Positions 35,427 through 44,166 of a DNA stretch of 64,000 nt are shown here, piece after piece. The DNA lies in contig NZ_CP054011.1 of assembly GCF_013267595.1 (NCBI RefSeq), forward strand, positions 1,192,147 through 1,256,146, in the 5' to 3' direction. The notes under the pieces are model-generated. The model was not told where the DNA came from. It did no database searches and saw nothing but the letters and a program-made list of their open reading frames with translations. Each line of letters opens with the position of its first letter. Positions within the stretch are counted from its first letter, which is position 1. The position numbers and the translations under genes were made by a program. The stretch comes from Prevotella melaninogenica. GTDB taxonomy: Bacteria > Bacteroidota > Bacteroidia > Bacteroidales > Bacteroidaceae.

Positions 35427-36440
35427 ATGAAAGTAGCAATTGTTGGTGCCAGTGGTGCCGTAGGTCAGGAATTCCTACGCATCTTAGCTGAGAGAAATTT
35501 CCCAATAGACGACCTCGTTCTCTTTGGTTCAGAGCGTTCAGCGAGTAAGAAATACACATTCAAGGGTAAGGAATACGAAGTAAAACTGCTCCAGCATAAC
35601 GATGATTTCAAGGATGTAGATATCGCCTTCACAAGTGCAGGTGGTGGTACATCAGCCGAGTTTGCTGAAACCATCACCAAATATGGTGCTGTGATGATTG
35701 ACAACTCAAGCCAGTTCCGTCAGGATAATGACGTACCATTGGTTGTTCCTGAAATCAATGCTGAGGATGCTTTGAACCGTCCACGTGGCATCATTGCCAA
35801 CCCTAACTGTACTACCATTATGATGGTTGTCGTATTAAATCCTATCGATAAGCTCAGCCATATCAAGAAAATACATGTCAGCAGTTATCAGAGTGCTTCT
35901 GGTGCAGGTGCTGCTGCTATGGCAGAGTTGCAACAACAGTACAAGGAACTTGTTGAGACTGGCGAAGTGAAGACCATCGAGAAGTTCCCACATCAGTTGG
36001 CATACAATGTCATTCCACAGATTGACAAGATGACAGAGAACGACTATACAAAGGAAGAGGTGAAGATGTTTAACGAGACACGTAAGATTATGCACTCTGA
36101 TGTTCGCACTTCTGCTACCTGCGTTCGCGTGTCTTCTCTCCGTAGTCATTCAGAGGCAGTATGGTTCGAGACCGAGCGTCCACTCTCTGTTGAGGAGATT
36201 CGTGAGGCTTTGAAGGCTGCTCCTGGTGTTACGGTTGTTGACGATCCACAGAACTATGTCTACCCTATGCCACTCGAGAGTGCTGGTCACGATGACATCT
36301 ATGTGGGTCGTATCCGTAAGGACCTTGCCGATGACAATGGTAATACACTCTGGCTCACTGGCGACCAAATCCGTAAGGGTGCTGCATTGAATGCAGTACA
36401 GATTGCGGAGTATTTGATTAAGGTTGGGGATGTAAAGTAA
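35427..36440 (+). CDS. asd: Aspartate-semialdehyde dehydrogenase
   Basis: NADPH-dependent reduction of aspartyl phosphate to the semialdehyde, the branch point for lysine, DAP, threonine and methionine. 337 residues. [18 protein letters not shown] is the nucleotide-binding start, [12 protein letters not shown] holds the catalytic cysteine, [13 protein letters not shown] follows, and [13 protein letters not shown] includes the substrate-binding arginine and catalytic histidine. It is a single-gene unit with promoter and terminator. Confidence 0.97.
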   Translation: MKVAIVGASGAVGQEFLRILAERNFPIDDLVLFGSERSASKKYTFKGKEYEVKLLQHNDDFKDVDIAFTSAGGGTSAEFAETITKYGAVMIDNSSQFRQDNDVPLVVPEINAEDALNRPRGIIANPNCTTIMMVVVLNPIDKLSHIKKIHVSSYQSASGAGAAAMAELQQQYKELVETGEVKTIEKFPHQLAYNVIPQIDKMTENDYTKEEVKMFNETRKIMHSDVRTSATCVRVSSLRSHSEAVWFETERPLSVEEIREALKAAPGVTVVDDPQNYVYPMPLESAGHDDIYVGRIRKDLADDNGNTLWLTGDQIRKGAALNAVQIAEYLIKVGDVK

Positions 36441-36522
36441 GGACCGGTTCCTCTCCAAGGACTTCTCTCCTAAAGGGAGAAGAGTAGATTCCGAAAGGGG
36501 AAAGGGTTTGCTAAACATAAAG

Positions 36523-36566
36523 AAAGAGCGTATCGAGAAGATTAAAGACTCCTTGATACGCTCTTT
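36523..36566 (+). terminator. Terminator downstream of asd
   Basis: AAAGAGCGTATC (36523-36534) pairs perfectly with GATACGCTCTTT (36555-36566); T-rich sequence follows on both sides. It may also serve the converging monooxygenase gene. Confidence 0.85.
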
Positions 36567-36644
36567 TAATTTAGTTTCTTTACCCCACTCTTCGACTAAA
36601 TAGTCAACGACTAAAGAATAATGAAGAGAGAAGATTATTTGTGA

Positions 36645-36929
36645 TTAGCGCTCAAACTGCTCAATGCTTAAGCCACCATCTGTCAACTTTTCTAATTCAG
36701 GAACAATACGAGTAAAATGTTCTGAACGAGCATGACGAGTTAAACAAGCCTTGTCCGCCCATGATTCACAGAACAGGAAAACACCTGGTTGGGTTGTACT
36801 CTCAAACAAGTCGTAACCCTTATTTCCTTCATCTTTACGTGAAAGTTCTACTAATTCATCTGTAAGAGCCTTCACTTGGGCAGTTGTTACACCAGCCTTT
36901 ACCTTGAAAAAAGCATTTAATCTAATCAT
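36645..36929 (-). CDS. Putative quinol monooxygenase (ABM domain)
   Basis: 94 residues forming a single antibiotic-biosynthesis-monooxygenase (ABM) ferredoxin-like domain: MIRLNAFFKVKAGVTTAQVKAL, NKGYDLFESTTQPGVFLFCESW with the conserved E-W pair, and HARSEHFTRIVPELEKL. Relatives such as YgiN act on quinols. It is the second gene of a pair with the FMN-binding protein (28-base gap), so a redox role is reasonable, but the substrate is unknown. Confidence 0.88.
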   Translation of the reverse strand: MIRLNAFFKVKAGVTTAQVKALTDELVELSRKDEGNKGYDLFESTTQPGVFLFCESWADKACLTRHARSEHFTRIVPELEKLTDGGLSIEQFER

Positions 36930-36957
36930 ATCTTCTATGTTAATAGTTAACTAACTC

Positions 36958-37365
36958 TTACTTATTCTTCTTATAGTAAGCTACGGCAGCAGCTATATTC
37001 TCCTTCACAGCACGTGATGTATAGGTAGCTCCGGTTACACCATCAAGACTCTCTGCCTTTGCAGCTTTTGACACTTTCATGCCATTGAACATTGGGAAAA
37101 GTCCCTGCTTCACCTTATCATAGAACTTAGGACCCTCACGATTTGGCAAAGCCTCAACCTTGATAACCTTATTATTCTTGATATAAACCTCTACAGGTGT
37201 TGCACCCTTAAATCCCTTCACATTTGAACAGAGGCTGGTCGTATTGACAACGTAGGTGCCATCTGCCTGCTTATACATCACCTTATCCTGCTGCACTGCA
37301 GCAAAAGCAACGCCTGTAGTTAATACGGCTACGGCTGCTACTGATACGAATTGTTTTTTTAACAT
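36958..37365 (-). CDS. Secreted FMN-binding domain protein
   Basis: 135 residues: signal peptide ending ...GVAFA, then an FMN-binding domain related to RnfG/NqrC. The motif DGVTGATYTSRAV near residue 110 matches the S(T)GATYTS site where FMN is attached through a threonine phosphoester. VEVYIKNNKVIKVEAL is the typical first strand pair. The covalent attachment needs an ApbE-type transferase, which is not in this window. It leads an operon with the ABM monooxygenase. Confidence 0.9.
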   Translation of the reverse strand: MLKKQFVSVAAVAVLTTGVAFAAVQQDKVMYKQADGTYVVNTTSLCSNVKGFKGATPVEVYIKNNKVIKVEALPNREGPKFYDKVKQGLFPMFNGMKVSKAAKAESLDGVTGATYTSRAVKENIAAAVAYYKKNK

Positions 37366-37403
37366 AACCTATTACCTTTATTTTTAACTGATAAATTCGA
37401 CTA

Positions 37404-37411
37404 CAAATGTA
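37404..37411 (-). promoter_or_regulatory. -7 promoter box of the FMN-binding gene (TACATTTG)
   Basis: TACATTTGTAG on the minus strand, 39 bases upstream of the ATG. Confidence 0.6.
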
Positions 37412-37459
37412 CGAAAAAGTATAAGAGTAATGATTGCTTTTTGTATTTTTTAAGAGTTG

Positions 37460-37494
37460 CTTATTAGCCTTATTGGACCAATAAGGCTAATAAG
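37460..37494. repeat. TTATTAG hairpin family, copy 2 (perfect)
   Basis: CTTATTAGCCTTATTGG (37460-37476) and its perfect 17-base complement (37478-37494) around one base. It lies between divergent promoters. Confidence 0.8.
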
Positions 37495-37554
37495 ACAAAT
37501 AGTTCCCTCCTCACTATTTTCCCAACTTTCTTCTCTCTTTAATTATTTTATTTG

Positions 37555-37562
37555 TACATTTG
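37555..37562 (+). promoter_or_regulatory. -7 promoter box of the lplA-lipA gene (TACATTTG)
   Basis: TACATTTG 26 bases before ATG 37588. It overlaps the longer ORF start at 37552 and so rules that start out. Confidence 0.65.
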
Positions 37563-37587
37563 TTCCCATAAACAATCAATACCAACG

Positions 37588-39411
37588 ATGAAATATATAC
37601 TACTACCTAAACCAGATACCATTCATCAACTGCCCTTCTACTTTGCAGTAGAAGAATATGTAGCACGGCATTATACCAATGACGACTACTTTATGGGCTG
37701 GCGTGTGAACCCCACGGTGATGTTAGGACGCAATCAGTTGATTGATAATGAGGTCAATACAGACTACTGTAAAGAACACAAGATTAATATTTTCAGACGG
37801 AAAAGTGGTGGCGGATGTATCTATGCCGACAAGGGTTGCATACAATTTTCTTATATTTCACGTGCCGTCAATGCCAATGAAGCCTTTGCTGCTTATATGC
37901 AACGAATGGCAGACTTACTAAAAGGACTGAAGATTGACGCACAGTTATCGGGTCGAAATGATATTCTCATTAACGGAACAAAAGTATCGGGTTGTGCTTT
38001 CTATCAACTATCTAACCGTAGTGTTCTGCACAACTCCCTACTCTTTGACACCCAACTTGACCACCTGTCTAATGCACTCACTCCTGCAAAAGAGAAACTA
38101 CAAAGCAAGGGTGTAGCGTCTGTCAGACAAAGAGTAACGAATGTTGCGACCTATATACAGTTAGATATCTTGGCTTTTATGGACTATGTACGACAGGAAA
38201 TGTGTGGTACTGAGGTGCTCGAGCTAACGGAAGAAGACATGAAAGAAGTTGTAGAGATAGAGAAAGAACTGGCTTCTGACGACTTTGTTTATGGTAAAAA
38301 TCCCAAATACTCCCTCATCCGAAAGCATCGTTTTGAAGGTGTCGGAACACTGGAAGCACATATCGAACTGAAGAACAACATCATTGGGAGTATCAATATA
38401 GTGGGTGATTACTTCCTTCTTGGCGATATCGACCATGATTTCCTCACCCTACTAAAAGGCTGTGAGTTCACGAGAGAGGCGGTAGAAGAGAGGTTGGAAA
38501 ACATAGATCTATCCACTATTATCCGCGGTTTGAAGCTGCGACAGTTCCTCCGCCTGCTCTTCGGACGTGAACCCCACGTGATGAAACCAGACTGGTTAAA
38601 GATTGACCTTACATCGAAGAAGTCGACAGGAGAGACAGCTGGTATCCTTGCCAAGCATCATATGAACACTATCTGTACGAGTGGACTCTGCCCAAATCGC
38701 TCGGAATGTTGGATGGCTCGTACGGCAACTTTGATGATTGGCGGTGACATCTGTACTCGAAAGTGCCGTTTCTGTAACACGTTAAGTGGCAGACCCAGAC
38801 TGCTCAACCCTGACGAGCCACGTCGTGTAGCTGAGTCAGTGAAAGCTCTTAAGCTGCGTTATGCCGTCATTACTTCCGTTGATCGTGACGATCTACCCGA
38901 CTATGGTGCAGCCCACTGGATAAAGACTATCGAAGAGATACGCCGTTTGAACCCCGACACAAAGATAGAACTACTTATCCCAGACTTTATGGGAAAGGCT
39001 GAACTCATACGTCAAGTCATGGCAACACACCCCCACGTAGCAGGACACAACATGGAGACAGTACGTCGCCTCACACCATCCGTACGCTCCGTGGCACGCT
39101 ATGAACGTAGTTTAGAAGTACTACGAGAGATTGCCAACTGTGGCATCACTGCCAAAACAGGTTTTATGCTCGGCTTAGGTGAAACCCACGACGAAATCTT
39201 AGAGACCATGGACGATATTCTTTCAACAGGTTGCCAACGCCTCACACTCGGTCAATATCTCCAACCTACTGCCGAACACCTGCCCGTTAAAGCCTATATC
39301 ACACCCGAAATGTTTGCTGAATATAAACGGATAGCCTTAGAGAAAGGTTTTAAGCATGTAGTCAGTGGCCCGCTTGTCCGTTCGTCTTATCATGCTGCTG
39401 AAGGAGTTTAA
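37588..39411 (+). CDS. Lipoate-protein ligase A fused to lipoyl synthase
   Basis: 607 residues from ATG 37588 (MKYILLPKPDTIHQLPFYFAVEEY). The N-terminal half (about 1-330) is an LplA-type ligase: NIFRRKSGGGCIYADKGC, then GRNDILINGTKVSGCAF with the lysine that holds lipoyl-AMP. The C-terminal half (about 345-607) is a full LipA: the auxiliary-cluster cysteines in CTSGLCPNRSEC, the radical-SAM motif CTRKCRFC, HNMETVRRLTPSVR, GFMLGLGETHDEI, QYLQPTAEH, and the final SGPLVRSSYHA with the conserved serine. One chain could attach octanoate or lipoate and then insert sulfur. There is no frameshift and the frame is continuous, so the fusion is real in this sequence. Confidence 0.93.
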   Translation: MKYILLPKPDTIHQLPFYFAVEEYVARHYTNDDYFMGWRVNPTVMLGRNQLIDNEVNTDYCKEHKINIFRRKSGGGCIYADKGCIQFSYISRAVNANEAFAAYMQRMADLLKGLKIDAQLSGRNDILINGTKVSGCAFYQLSNRSVLHNSLLFDTQLDHLSNALTPAKEKLQSKGVASVRQRVTNVATYIQLDILAFMDYVRQEMCGTEVLELTEEDMKEVVEIEKELASDDFVYGKNPKYSLIRKHRFEGVGTLEAHIELKNNIIGSINIVGDYFLLGDIDHDFLTLLKGCEFTREAVEERLENIDLSTIIRGLKLRQFLRLLFGREPHVMKPDWLKIDLTSKKSTGETAGILAKHHMNTICTSGLCPNRSECWMARTATLMIGGDICTRKCRFCNTLSGRPRLLNPDEPRRVAESVKALKLRYAVITSVDRDDLPDYGAAHWIKTIEEIRRLNPDTKIELLIPDFMGKAELIRQVMATHPHVAGHNMETVRRLTPSVRSVARYERSLEVLREIANCGITAKTGFMLGLGETHDEILETMDDILSTGCQRLTLGQYLQPTAEHLPVKAYITPEMFAEYKRIALEKGFKHVVSGPLVRSSYHAAEGV

Positions 39412-39463
39412 GCCATAACTTACACAATGAAGGGTACAAAGGATCAATAACAAATGAACTGGT

Positions 39464-39501
39464 ATTGGGCTTATTAGCCCCATAAGCCTAATAAGCCCAA
39501 T
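39464..39501. repeat. TTATTAG hairpin family, copy 3
   Basis: ATTGGGCTTATTAG (39464-39477) and its complement (39488-39501), perfect over 14 bases. It follows the lplA-lipA gene and may terminate it. Confidence 0.75.
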
Positions 39502-39522
39502 TACTCCTATCATCATAACAAA

Positions 39523-39554
39523 AAGTAGGGATGCACGCTCGTGTATCCCTACTT
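39523..39554. terminator. Terminator between converging lplA-lipA and ompA genes
   Basis: AAGTAGGGATGCAC (39523-39536) and GTGTATCCCTACTT (39541-39554), one mismatch. It lies 32 bases past the OmpA stop on the minus strand. Confidence 0.85.
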
Positions 39555-39585
39555 GCATTTAAGAAATATCTTGATAGAACTTATC

Positions 39586-40749
39586 TTATTCCGTAATCTG
39601 AACCGTTGCACGACGGTTGAAAGAGATTGGAGACAAGGTTTCTACTCCACCCTTACCAACAGTCGTAATCTTATTGTTCTCAATGCCCATCTTAACAAGT
39701 TCGTTGGCAACTACTGTTGCACGACGCTCAGACAACTTCTGGTTGTAATCAGCAGAACCCGTTGCGCTGTCAGCATAACCTGTCACAAGGAGATTGTTAT
39801 TATTGTCCTTAGCATACTTCGCCAATGCCTGTACGTTTACGAGGTCTTTCTGAGAAGCAATTGTAGACTGGTTGATTTCGAAGAAGACTGAAACAGGAGT
39901 TGTCACCAACTGCTTCACAGACTCCGACACGGTCTCAACAGGCTTCTGATTAGCCAATTCATTACGAAGACGTGCATTCTCTTCCTCTGCATCCTGAAGG
40001 CGTGCATTCAGTGCATCGAGAGCCGCCTGATGCTGTGTATTGATTGCTTCCATATCTGGACTCTTCTTCCAAGTACCCTTACCAATATTGAAGTTCAAAC
40101 CAATTTCTGCATAAAGATTATTATCGTGTGACTCCCATCCACGACGCTCATTGTTTGCGTATGCAGCACCATCAAGGTCGCCTTCATAACGGTTCCAACC
40201 AGCTTCAAGATAGACACGCATTCCTTTGCTCACCTTCCAAGAAGATTGAAGACCTGCGCTCAATCCCATAGCATAATGATTAGCTGACATCGAACGGCCA
40301 ACACCAGCACCAGCAAAAGGAATCAGATTCCAAACACGGTTCTCATTGTAACCGCAAAGGAGGTTGCTCAAATTGAACATCACCTGCTCCTGTGCAATCC
40401 AATACTTGTTGCTGTTATCGAGCTGAGAAGCAGGATTGCTGTCAGCACCTACACGCTTGCCCCAGATACCCTGTATCTTTGTACGAAGACCGATACCGGG
40501 TGTTAACCACTTACCAATAGCGAAAGCTGCGCCCGGCTTTGAACGGAAGTCCTTCAACGGACTGATTGCTGCATCACGACCATGCTCTTGGTTAGAATAC
40601 CATGCGTTCCAGTCTGCACCAAGTTGTACAAACCAGTTGCTCCAAAACGAGTTGGTAGCAACGCTATACTTCTCAGTGAGCACCTCATCTTGGGCAAAAC
40701 TGGTCATAGACACACCAGCTAATGCCAAAACTATCAATAACTTTTTCAT
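39586..40749 (-). CDS. OmpA-family outer membrane protein
   Basis: 387 residues. Signal peptide MKKLLIVLALAGVSMTSFAQ, N-terminal barrel of about 220 residues with strong aromatic strands, a coiled-coil linker (about 240-275; ALNARLQDAEEENARLRNEL), and a C-terminal OmpA domain with VTGYADSATGSADYNQKLSE and FNRRATVQI. It has the same general plan as the OmpA protein at 4733 but a different barrel and linker. Its promoter is nearly identical to that of the accessory island (see 40829 and 55130). Confidence 0.93.
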   Translation of the reverse strand: MKKLLIVLALAGVSMTSFAQDEVLTEKYSVATNSFWSNWFVQLGADWNAWYSNQEHGRDAAISPLKDFRSKPGAAFAIGKWLTPGIGLRTKIQGIWGKRVGADSNPASQLDNSNKYWIAQEQVMFNLSNLLCGYNENRVWNLIPFAGAGVGRSMSANHYAMGLSAGLQSSWKVSKGMRVYLEAGWNRYEGDLDGAAYANNERRGWESHDNNLYAEIGLNFNIGKGTWKKSPDMEAINTQHQAALDALNARLQDAEEENARLRNELANQKPVETVSESVKQLVTTPVSVFFEINQSTIASQKDLVNVQALAKYAKDNNNNLLVTGYADSATGSADYNQKLSERRATVVANELVKMGIENNKITTVGKGGVETLSPISFNRRATVQITE

Positions 40750-40828
40750 AATCTTATTATTTAACGATCTTAACCTATTCTGCTCCTTTATTGCTGACTG
40801 TGATTCCCTGCAATACTAAGTTTGTTCA

Positions 40829-40893
40829 CAAAGATAATAATTAAAATTTATCAGGGTCGGTTTTTTCTAAAAAATACTATTTATTTAACGTTG
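40829..40893. repeat. ~65-bp direct repeat with promoter, copy 1 (upstream of ompA)
   Basis: Aligned with 55130-55195 in the same orientation it differs at two positions plus one base of gap. Read on the minus strand it ends in the -7 box TATCTTTG (40836-40829), which serves the ompA gene 80 bases downstream. Confidence 0.85.
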
Positions 40894-40898
40894 GATTA

Positions 40899-41102
40899 TT
40901 AAACCAAGATTGCTCATTAGAGCCTAAACAGATTTTGTTTTATTATCGAGCAGATTGTTAGTCTTTGTAACGCAGTCGTAGCGGGCTACGTCAAGTTACA
41001 AAGACTAACAAGATACCGATAAGAAAATAAAGGATGTTAGGAAACAATACCATAGTAAGAAGAATTATACATATTGTGGTCTAATGACCGATTAGGGGTT
41101 AA
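40899..41102. repeat. ~200-bp long-palindrome element (L), copy 2
   Basis: Direct copy of 24671-24868. TCATTAGAGCC...at 40914 and ...GTGGTCTAATGA at 41087 bound the core. The inner stem runs GTCTTTGTAAC...GTTACAAAGAC. It begins a few bases after the promoter repeat. Confidence 0.8.
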
Positions 41103-41126
41103 TATACTAAAGATTTTTATTTTTAA

Positions 41127-41200
41127 TTTGCTGTCATTTTTAACAATTCGCATAACTGACTGTAAATCTATCATTTAAATAGCATCTAATAATGACAGCA
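41127..41200. repeat. MITE-like element (M), copy 4 (degenerate)
   Basis: TTTGCTGTCATT at 41127-41138 is mirrored by AATGACAGCA at 41191-41200. The interior is unlike copies 2 and 3. Confidence 0.55.
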
Positions 41201-41265
41201 GTGACAGGAAATTTACTTTTGATAGAAAAATTACTCTTATAACTCCTTATCTTAATTCACAATGA

Positions 41266-41325
41266 TTAAACCCAAATCATAGAGGCTTAAGAGATGATAC
41301 GTATTATGGTCTAATAATTGATTCA
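41266..41325. repeat. Remnant of the L element ends
   Basis: AAACCCAAATCAT followed ~30 bases later by TATGGTCTAATAATTGATTC resembles the two L ends with the middle lost. This is weak evidence. Confidence 0.35.
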
Positions 41326-41376
41326 TCAGAAATTTGAAGTGATAAGGGTGCCGGATAAGTTTAGGACTTTAACGAA

Positions 41377-41672
41377 ATGTCACACAGAGAAATGGAGAAT
41401 ACGGAGGATTATTAAAAACACAACGCTGAGAGGCACGGAGGCACTGTTGTGCGTGGAGCAACGGAGGTTGTTTACCAGTTATATTAGACACTTTCTTTTC
41501 AAAGTATTTATCTCAAAAATTATCAGGAAGCTGTACGCTACACCTCTTTCGTTCTTTCTATCGCCGACTCCTCCGTGACAACATGTTTAGCTCCGTCCTC
41601 GTTGAACCTCCGTGTGCCTTACTATTAAGAGCGTTAGTATTTCACTCCATATTTTGGAAGAACCTAATAAAG
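41377..41672. repeat. 296-bp CGGAGG-rich element (G), copy 2
   Basis: Inverted copy of 25801-26096, of equal length. The conserved blocks include CTGTACGCTACACCTC and ACGGAGGATTATTAAAA. The short plus-strand frames here do not match each other between copies and are not coding. Confidence 0.75.
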
Positions 41673-41688
41673 GGTATTAAACGCTTAG

Positions 41689-41754
41689 CACATGATGTGC
41701 GTATGCCCCGCACATCTTGTGTTGACGCTCCACACATATTGTGCGGATGGTGTA
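41689..41754. repeat. 22-bp-phased CAC-N5-GTG array, locus C
   Basis: Cores at 41689 (CACATGATGTG), 41711 (CACATCTTGTG) and 41733 (CACATATTGTG) with 11-base spacers. It begins 17 bases after the G element and lies 116 bases beyond the 3' end of the paralog array. Confidence 0.8.
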
Positions 41755-41869
41755 TCACCTTAATGAACGAAGTCCATTCACATACATATAAAGCCTACAA
41801 AGGTCTTACAATCAATCGATTCCTTGAGCCACTCGTACTAATATCCCTGTAAGTCATTTTAGAATATTA

Positions 41870-42484
41870 TCATTCCCCATTCTTAAACCGTTTCTTAAAC
41901 TCACTTTTGGGCATCTTATACTTCAAATAACGTATGACATTCTCACGATAGAAGCTATCCATATACGCCTTATCATAGTCCTTTTCATAATCTCGGATGG
42001 ATTCATCTACGCCAATATCCTTCAAAACTGGCACGGGGTTCTCCTTTGTTCCATACTCTGGATTATTCATATCATCCCTGTTGACAGTTAGGATAACCTT
42101 CATGTCACAAGGCCAATGCATTTCAGTAGGGCCAAGGAAACACATAATACTAAAATATTTTTTAAATTCTTTGGAATAGAAAGGATAATATTGTCCCTGT
42201 GGGTTAGCAAAAAAATTATTATCCATTCTTATTCTGAAAGTCTCTGATGTCTTAACATTCTCGTCTTGATTTTCTAAATAACACTGAGATTTCTCTTCGG
42301 GCATAGTAACCTCTATATCATAAGAATTATTCATATACTCTTTGTAATACTGTTCTGCATCATCATTATACTTATTTGAATAATAAAATATATTGATAAG
42401 GAAACACAGCAAAGGGAAAGCAACAACGGTACCTAAGATTTGTCCTAAGGTAACCATTGGAATATACTTGAAGATATTTCTCAT
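41870..42484 (-). CDS. Island paralog 1 (class A), last of the array
   Basis: 204 residues, family not recognised. The N-terminus MRNIFKYIPMVTLGQILG leads into one hydrophobic segment (about 8-32), then a soluble domain of about 170 residues. Conserved blocks are LTVNRDDMNNPEYGTKENPV (centre) and FYRENVIRYLKYKMPKSEF (end). It could be an immunity protein facing the periplasm, but the topology is not certain. It is the 3'-most copy and ends KKRFKNGE. No clear terminator was found after it. The next copy is 683 bases upstream. Confidence 0.85.
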   Translation of the reverse strand: MRNIFKYIPMVTLGQILGTVVAFPLLCFLINIFYYSNKYNDDAEQYYKEYMNNSYDIEVTMPEEKSQCYLENQDENVKTSETFRIRMDNNFFANPQGQYYPFYSKEFKKYFSIMCFLGPTEMHWPCDMKVILTVNRDDMNNPEYGTKENPVPVLKDIGVDESIRDYEKDYDKAYMDSFYRENVIRYLKYKMPKSEFKKRFKNGE

Positions 42485-42552
42485 AACTGATGTACTTGGA
42501 CTTTTACTCCACTCTACTTGCTAAACCGATTCTTACTCATTGCAGAATAACC

Positions 42553-43164
42553 TTACTCTTTATTCTTGAAGCGTCTTTTAAACTCCTCCTTTGGCATCTT
42601 ATATTTCAAGTAACGTATGACATTGTTATGATAGAAACTGTCCATATATGCTTGATCATAATCTCTGTCATTGTCTCTAATGGATTCATGAGCTCCCACC
42701 ATCTTTAGAACAGGAACAGGATTGTCCTTAATACCATACGCTGGGTTGCTCATTTCATCCTCATTTACTGTCAAGTATACTTCTTTATTGTCATAACCAT
42801 AGACTTTAGGAAAATCAAAATACATAATACTGAAATATTTCTTATACTCAGGACTATAGAAAGGGATGTAACGTGCTTCAGGATTAGCAAAATAATTACC
42901 ATCCATCTTCACCATAAAGGTCTCTAATGTTTTTGTTTCTGGCTCAAGATTAGACAAATACATCTTAGAATCATAGTCATTCATATAAACCTTGATACGC
43001 CTTGATTTTTTTATATATTCTTCAGCATAAACTTCGACATTATCATTATATTTATATGGAAAATACAATTTATTGATAAGGAAGTATATCAAAGGGACAA
43101 CCAACACTCCTCCTATAATTTGCCCTGCCAATACCATTGGAATATGTTTAAAGCTTCTTTTCAT
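42553..43164 (-). CDS. Island paralog 2 (class A, divergent N-terminus)
   Basis: 203 residues. The hydrophobic segment region (MKRSFKHIPMVLAGQIIGGV) differs from the other class A copies, and the middle has RRIKVYMNDYDSKMYLSNLE. The C-terminus keeps ESIRDNDRDYDQAYMDSFY and YLKYKMPKEEFKRRFKNKE. It is divergent at the N-end but typical at the C-end, which suggests mosaic ancestry. Confidence 0.85.
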   Translation of the reverse strand: MKRSFKHIPMVLAGQIIGGVLVVPLIYFLINKLYFPYKYNDNVEVYAEEYIKKSRRIKVYMNDYDSKMYLSNLEPETKTLETFMVKMDGNYFANPEARYIPFYSPEYKKYFSIMYFDFPKVYGYDNKEVYLTVNEDEMSNPAYGIKDNPVPVLKMVGAHESIRDNDRDYDQAYMDSFYHNNVIRYLKYKMPKEEFKRRFKNKE

Positions 43165-43212
43165 AAATAACGAGTAAACAGATTTCTACCAACAAAACAG
43201 CAAATCCATATA

Positions 43213-43818
43213 TTATTCATTGCCACTAAATCGCCTTTCAAACTCATCTTTGGGCATTCTGTATTTAAGATATTGAATGACATTATAGACATAAAACTTA
43301 TCCATATAACTTTTATCGAAATCTAAATTATTTACTCGAATAGATTTATCTATTCCTTTTATTTGCAAAATAGGTATAGGGTTATCTTTCGTTCCATATT
43401 GTAGATTTAGCATCTCATCCTTATTAACACATATAAAAACTCTCTCGTTTTCCCAATCATCAATACTATAATCTTTAAAGCAAATCACTATAAAATACTT
43501 TTGATACTTATCACAAAAGAAAGTGATTGTATTTGCTATTAAAGTATTACTCAATCCATCACTTTGAGCATTTAACGCATACGAGAGATGCCCAACCAAA
43601 TGCTTCCCAATATACTTTCCAGAATCGTAAGCGGGCATAGTAATTTCTTTAATCACAGATCTCTTTATATACGCATCAGCATTTTGTTCTGTAACATCGT
43701 TATACTTATTTGAAAAATAAAATATATTGATAAGGAAAATCAGCAAAGGGAAAGCAACAGCGGTACCTAAGATTTGTCCTAAGGTAACCATTGGAATATA
43801 TTTAAAAATATTTCTCAT
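43213..43818 (-). CDS. Island paralog 3 (class A, most divergent body)
   Basis: 201 residues. The first ~40 residues are nearly identical to other class A copies (MRNIFKYIPMVTLGQILGTA), yet almost all the rest is different: MPAYDSGKYIGKHLVGHLS, FFCDKYQKYFIVICFKDYS and VFICVNKDEMLNLQYGTKDN. The C-terminal motif is still visible (QYLKYRMPKDEFERRF). The conserved leader and new body are the clearest sign of recombination in the array. Confidence 0.83.
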   Translation of the reverse strand: MRNIFKYIPMVTLGQILGTAVAFPLLIFLINIFYFSNKYNDVTEQNADAYIKRSVIKEITMPAYDSGKYIGKHLVGHLSYALNAQSDGLSNTLIANTITFFCDKYQKYFIVICFKDYSIDDWENERVFICVNKDEMLNLQYGTKDNPIPILQIKGIDKSIRVNNLDFDKSYMDKFYVYNVIQYLKYRMPKDEFERRFSGNE

Positions 43819-44161
43819 AACTGATGTGCTTGGATTTTCATTCTCCCCTACTTGCTGATACGAATCCTACTCATTGCAGAATGACCTTACTCTTTATTCT
43901 TAAATCGTCTTTTAAACTCACTTTTGGACATCTTATATTTCAAATAACGTACGACATTCTCACGATAGAAGCTGTCCATATACGCCTTATCATAATCCTT
44001 ATCATAATCTCGGATGGACTCGTCCACACCAACATCCTTCAATACTGGTACAGGATTCTCCTTTGTGCCATACTCAGGATTATTCATATCATCCATGTTG
44101 ACAGTTAGGGTAACCTTCCGTCCATAAAGGCAGTACATCTGACTTATATCAACAAAATACA

Positions 44162-44166
44162 TTATA
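44162..44166. repeat. Target site duplication TTATA, left
   Basis: TTATA here and at 45597-45601. The uninterrupted paralog (48738 gene, near 49013) has a single TTATA at this place. Confidence 0.85.
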
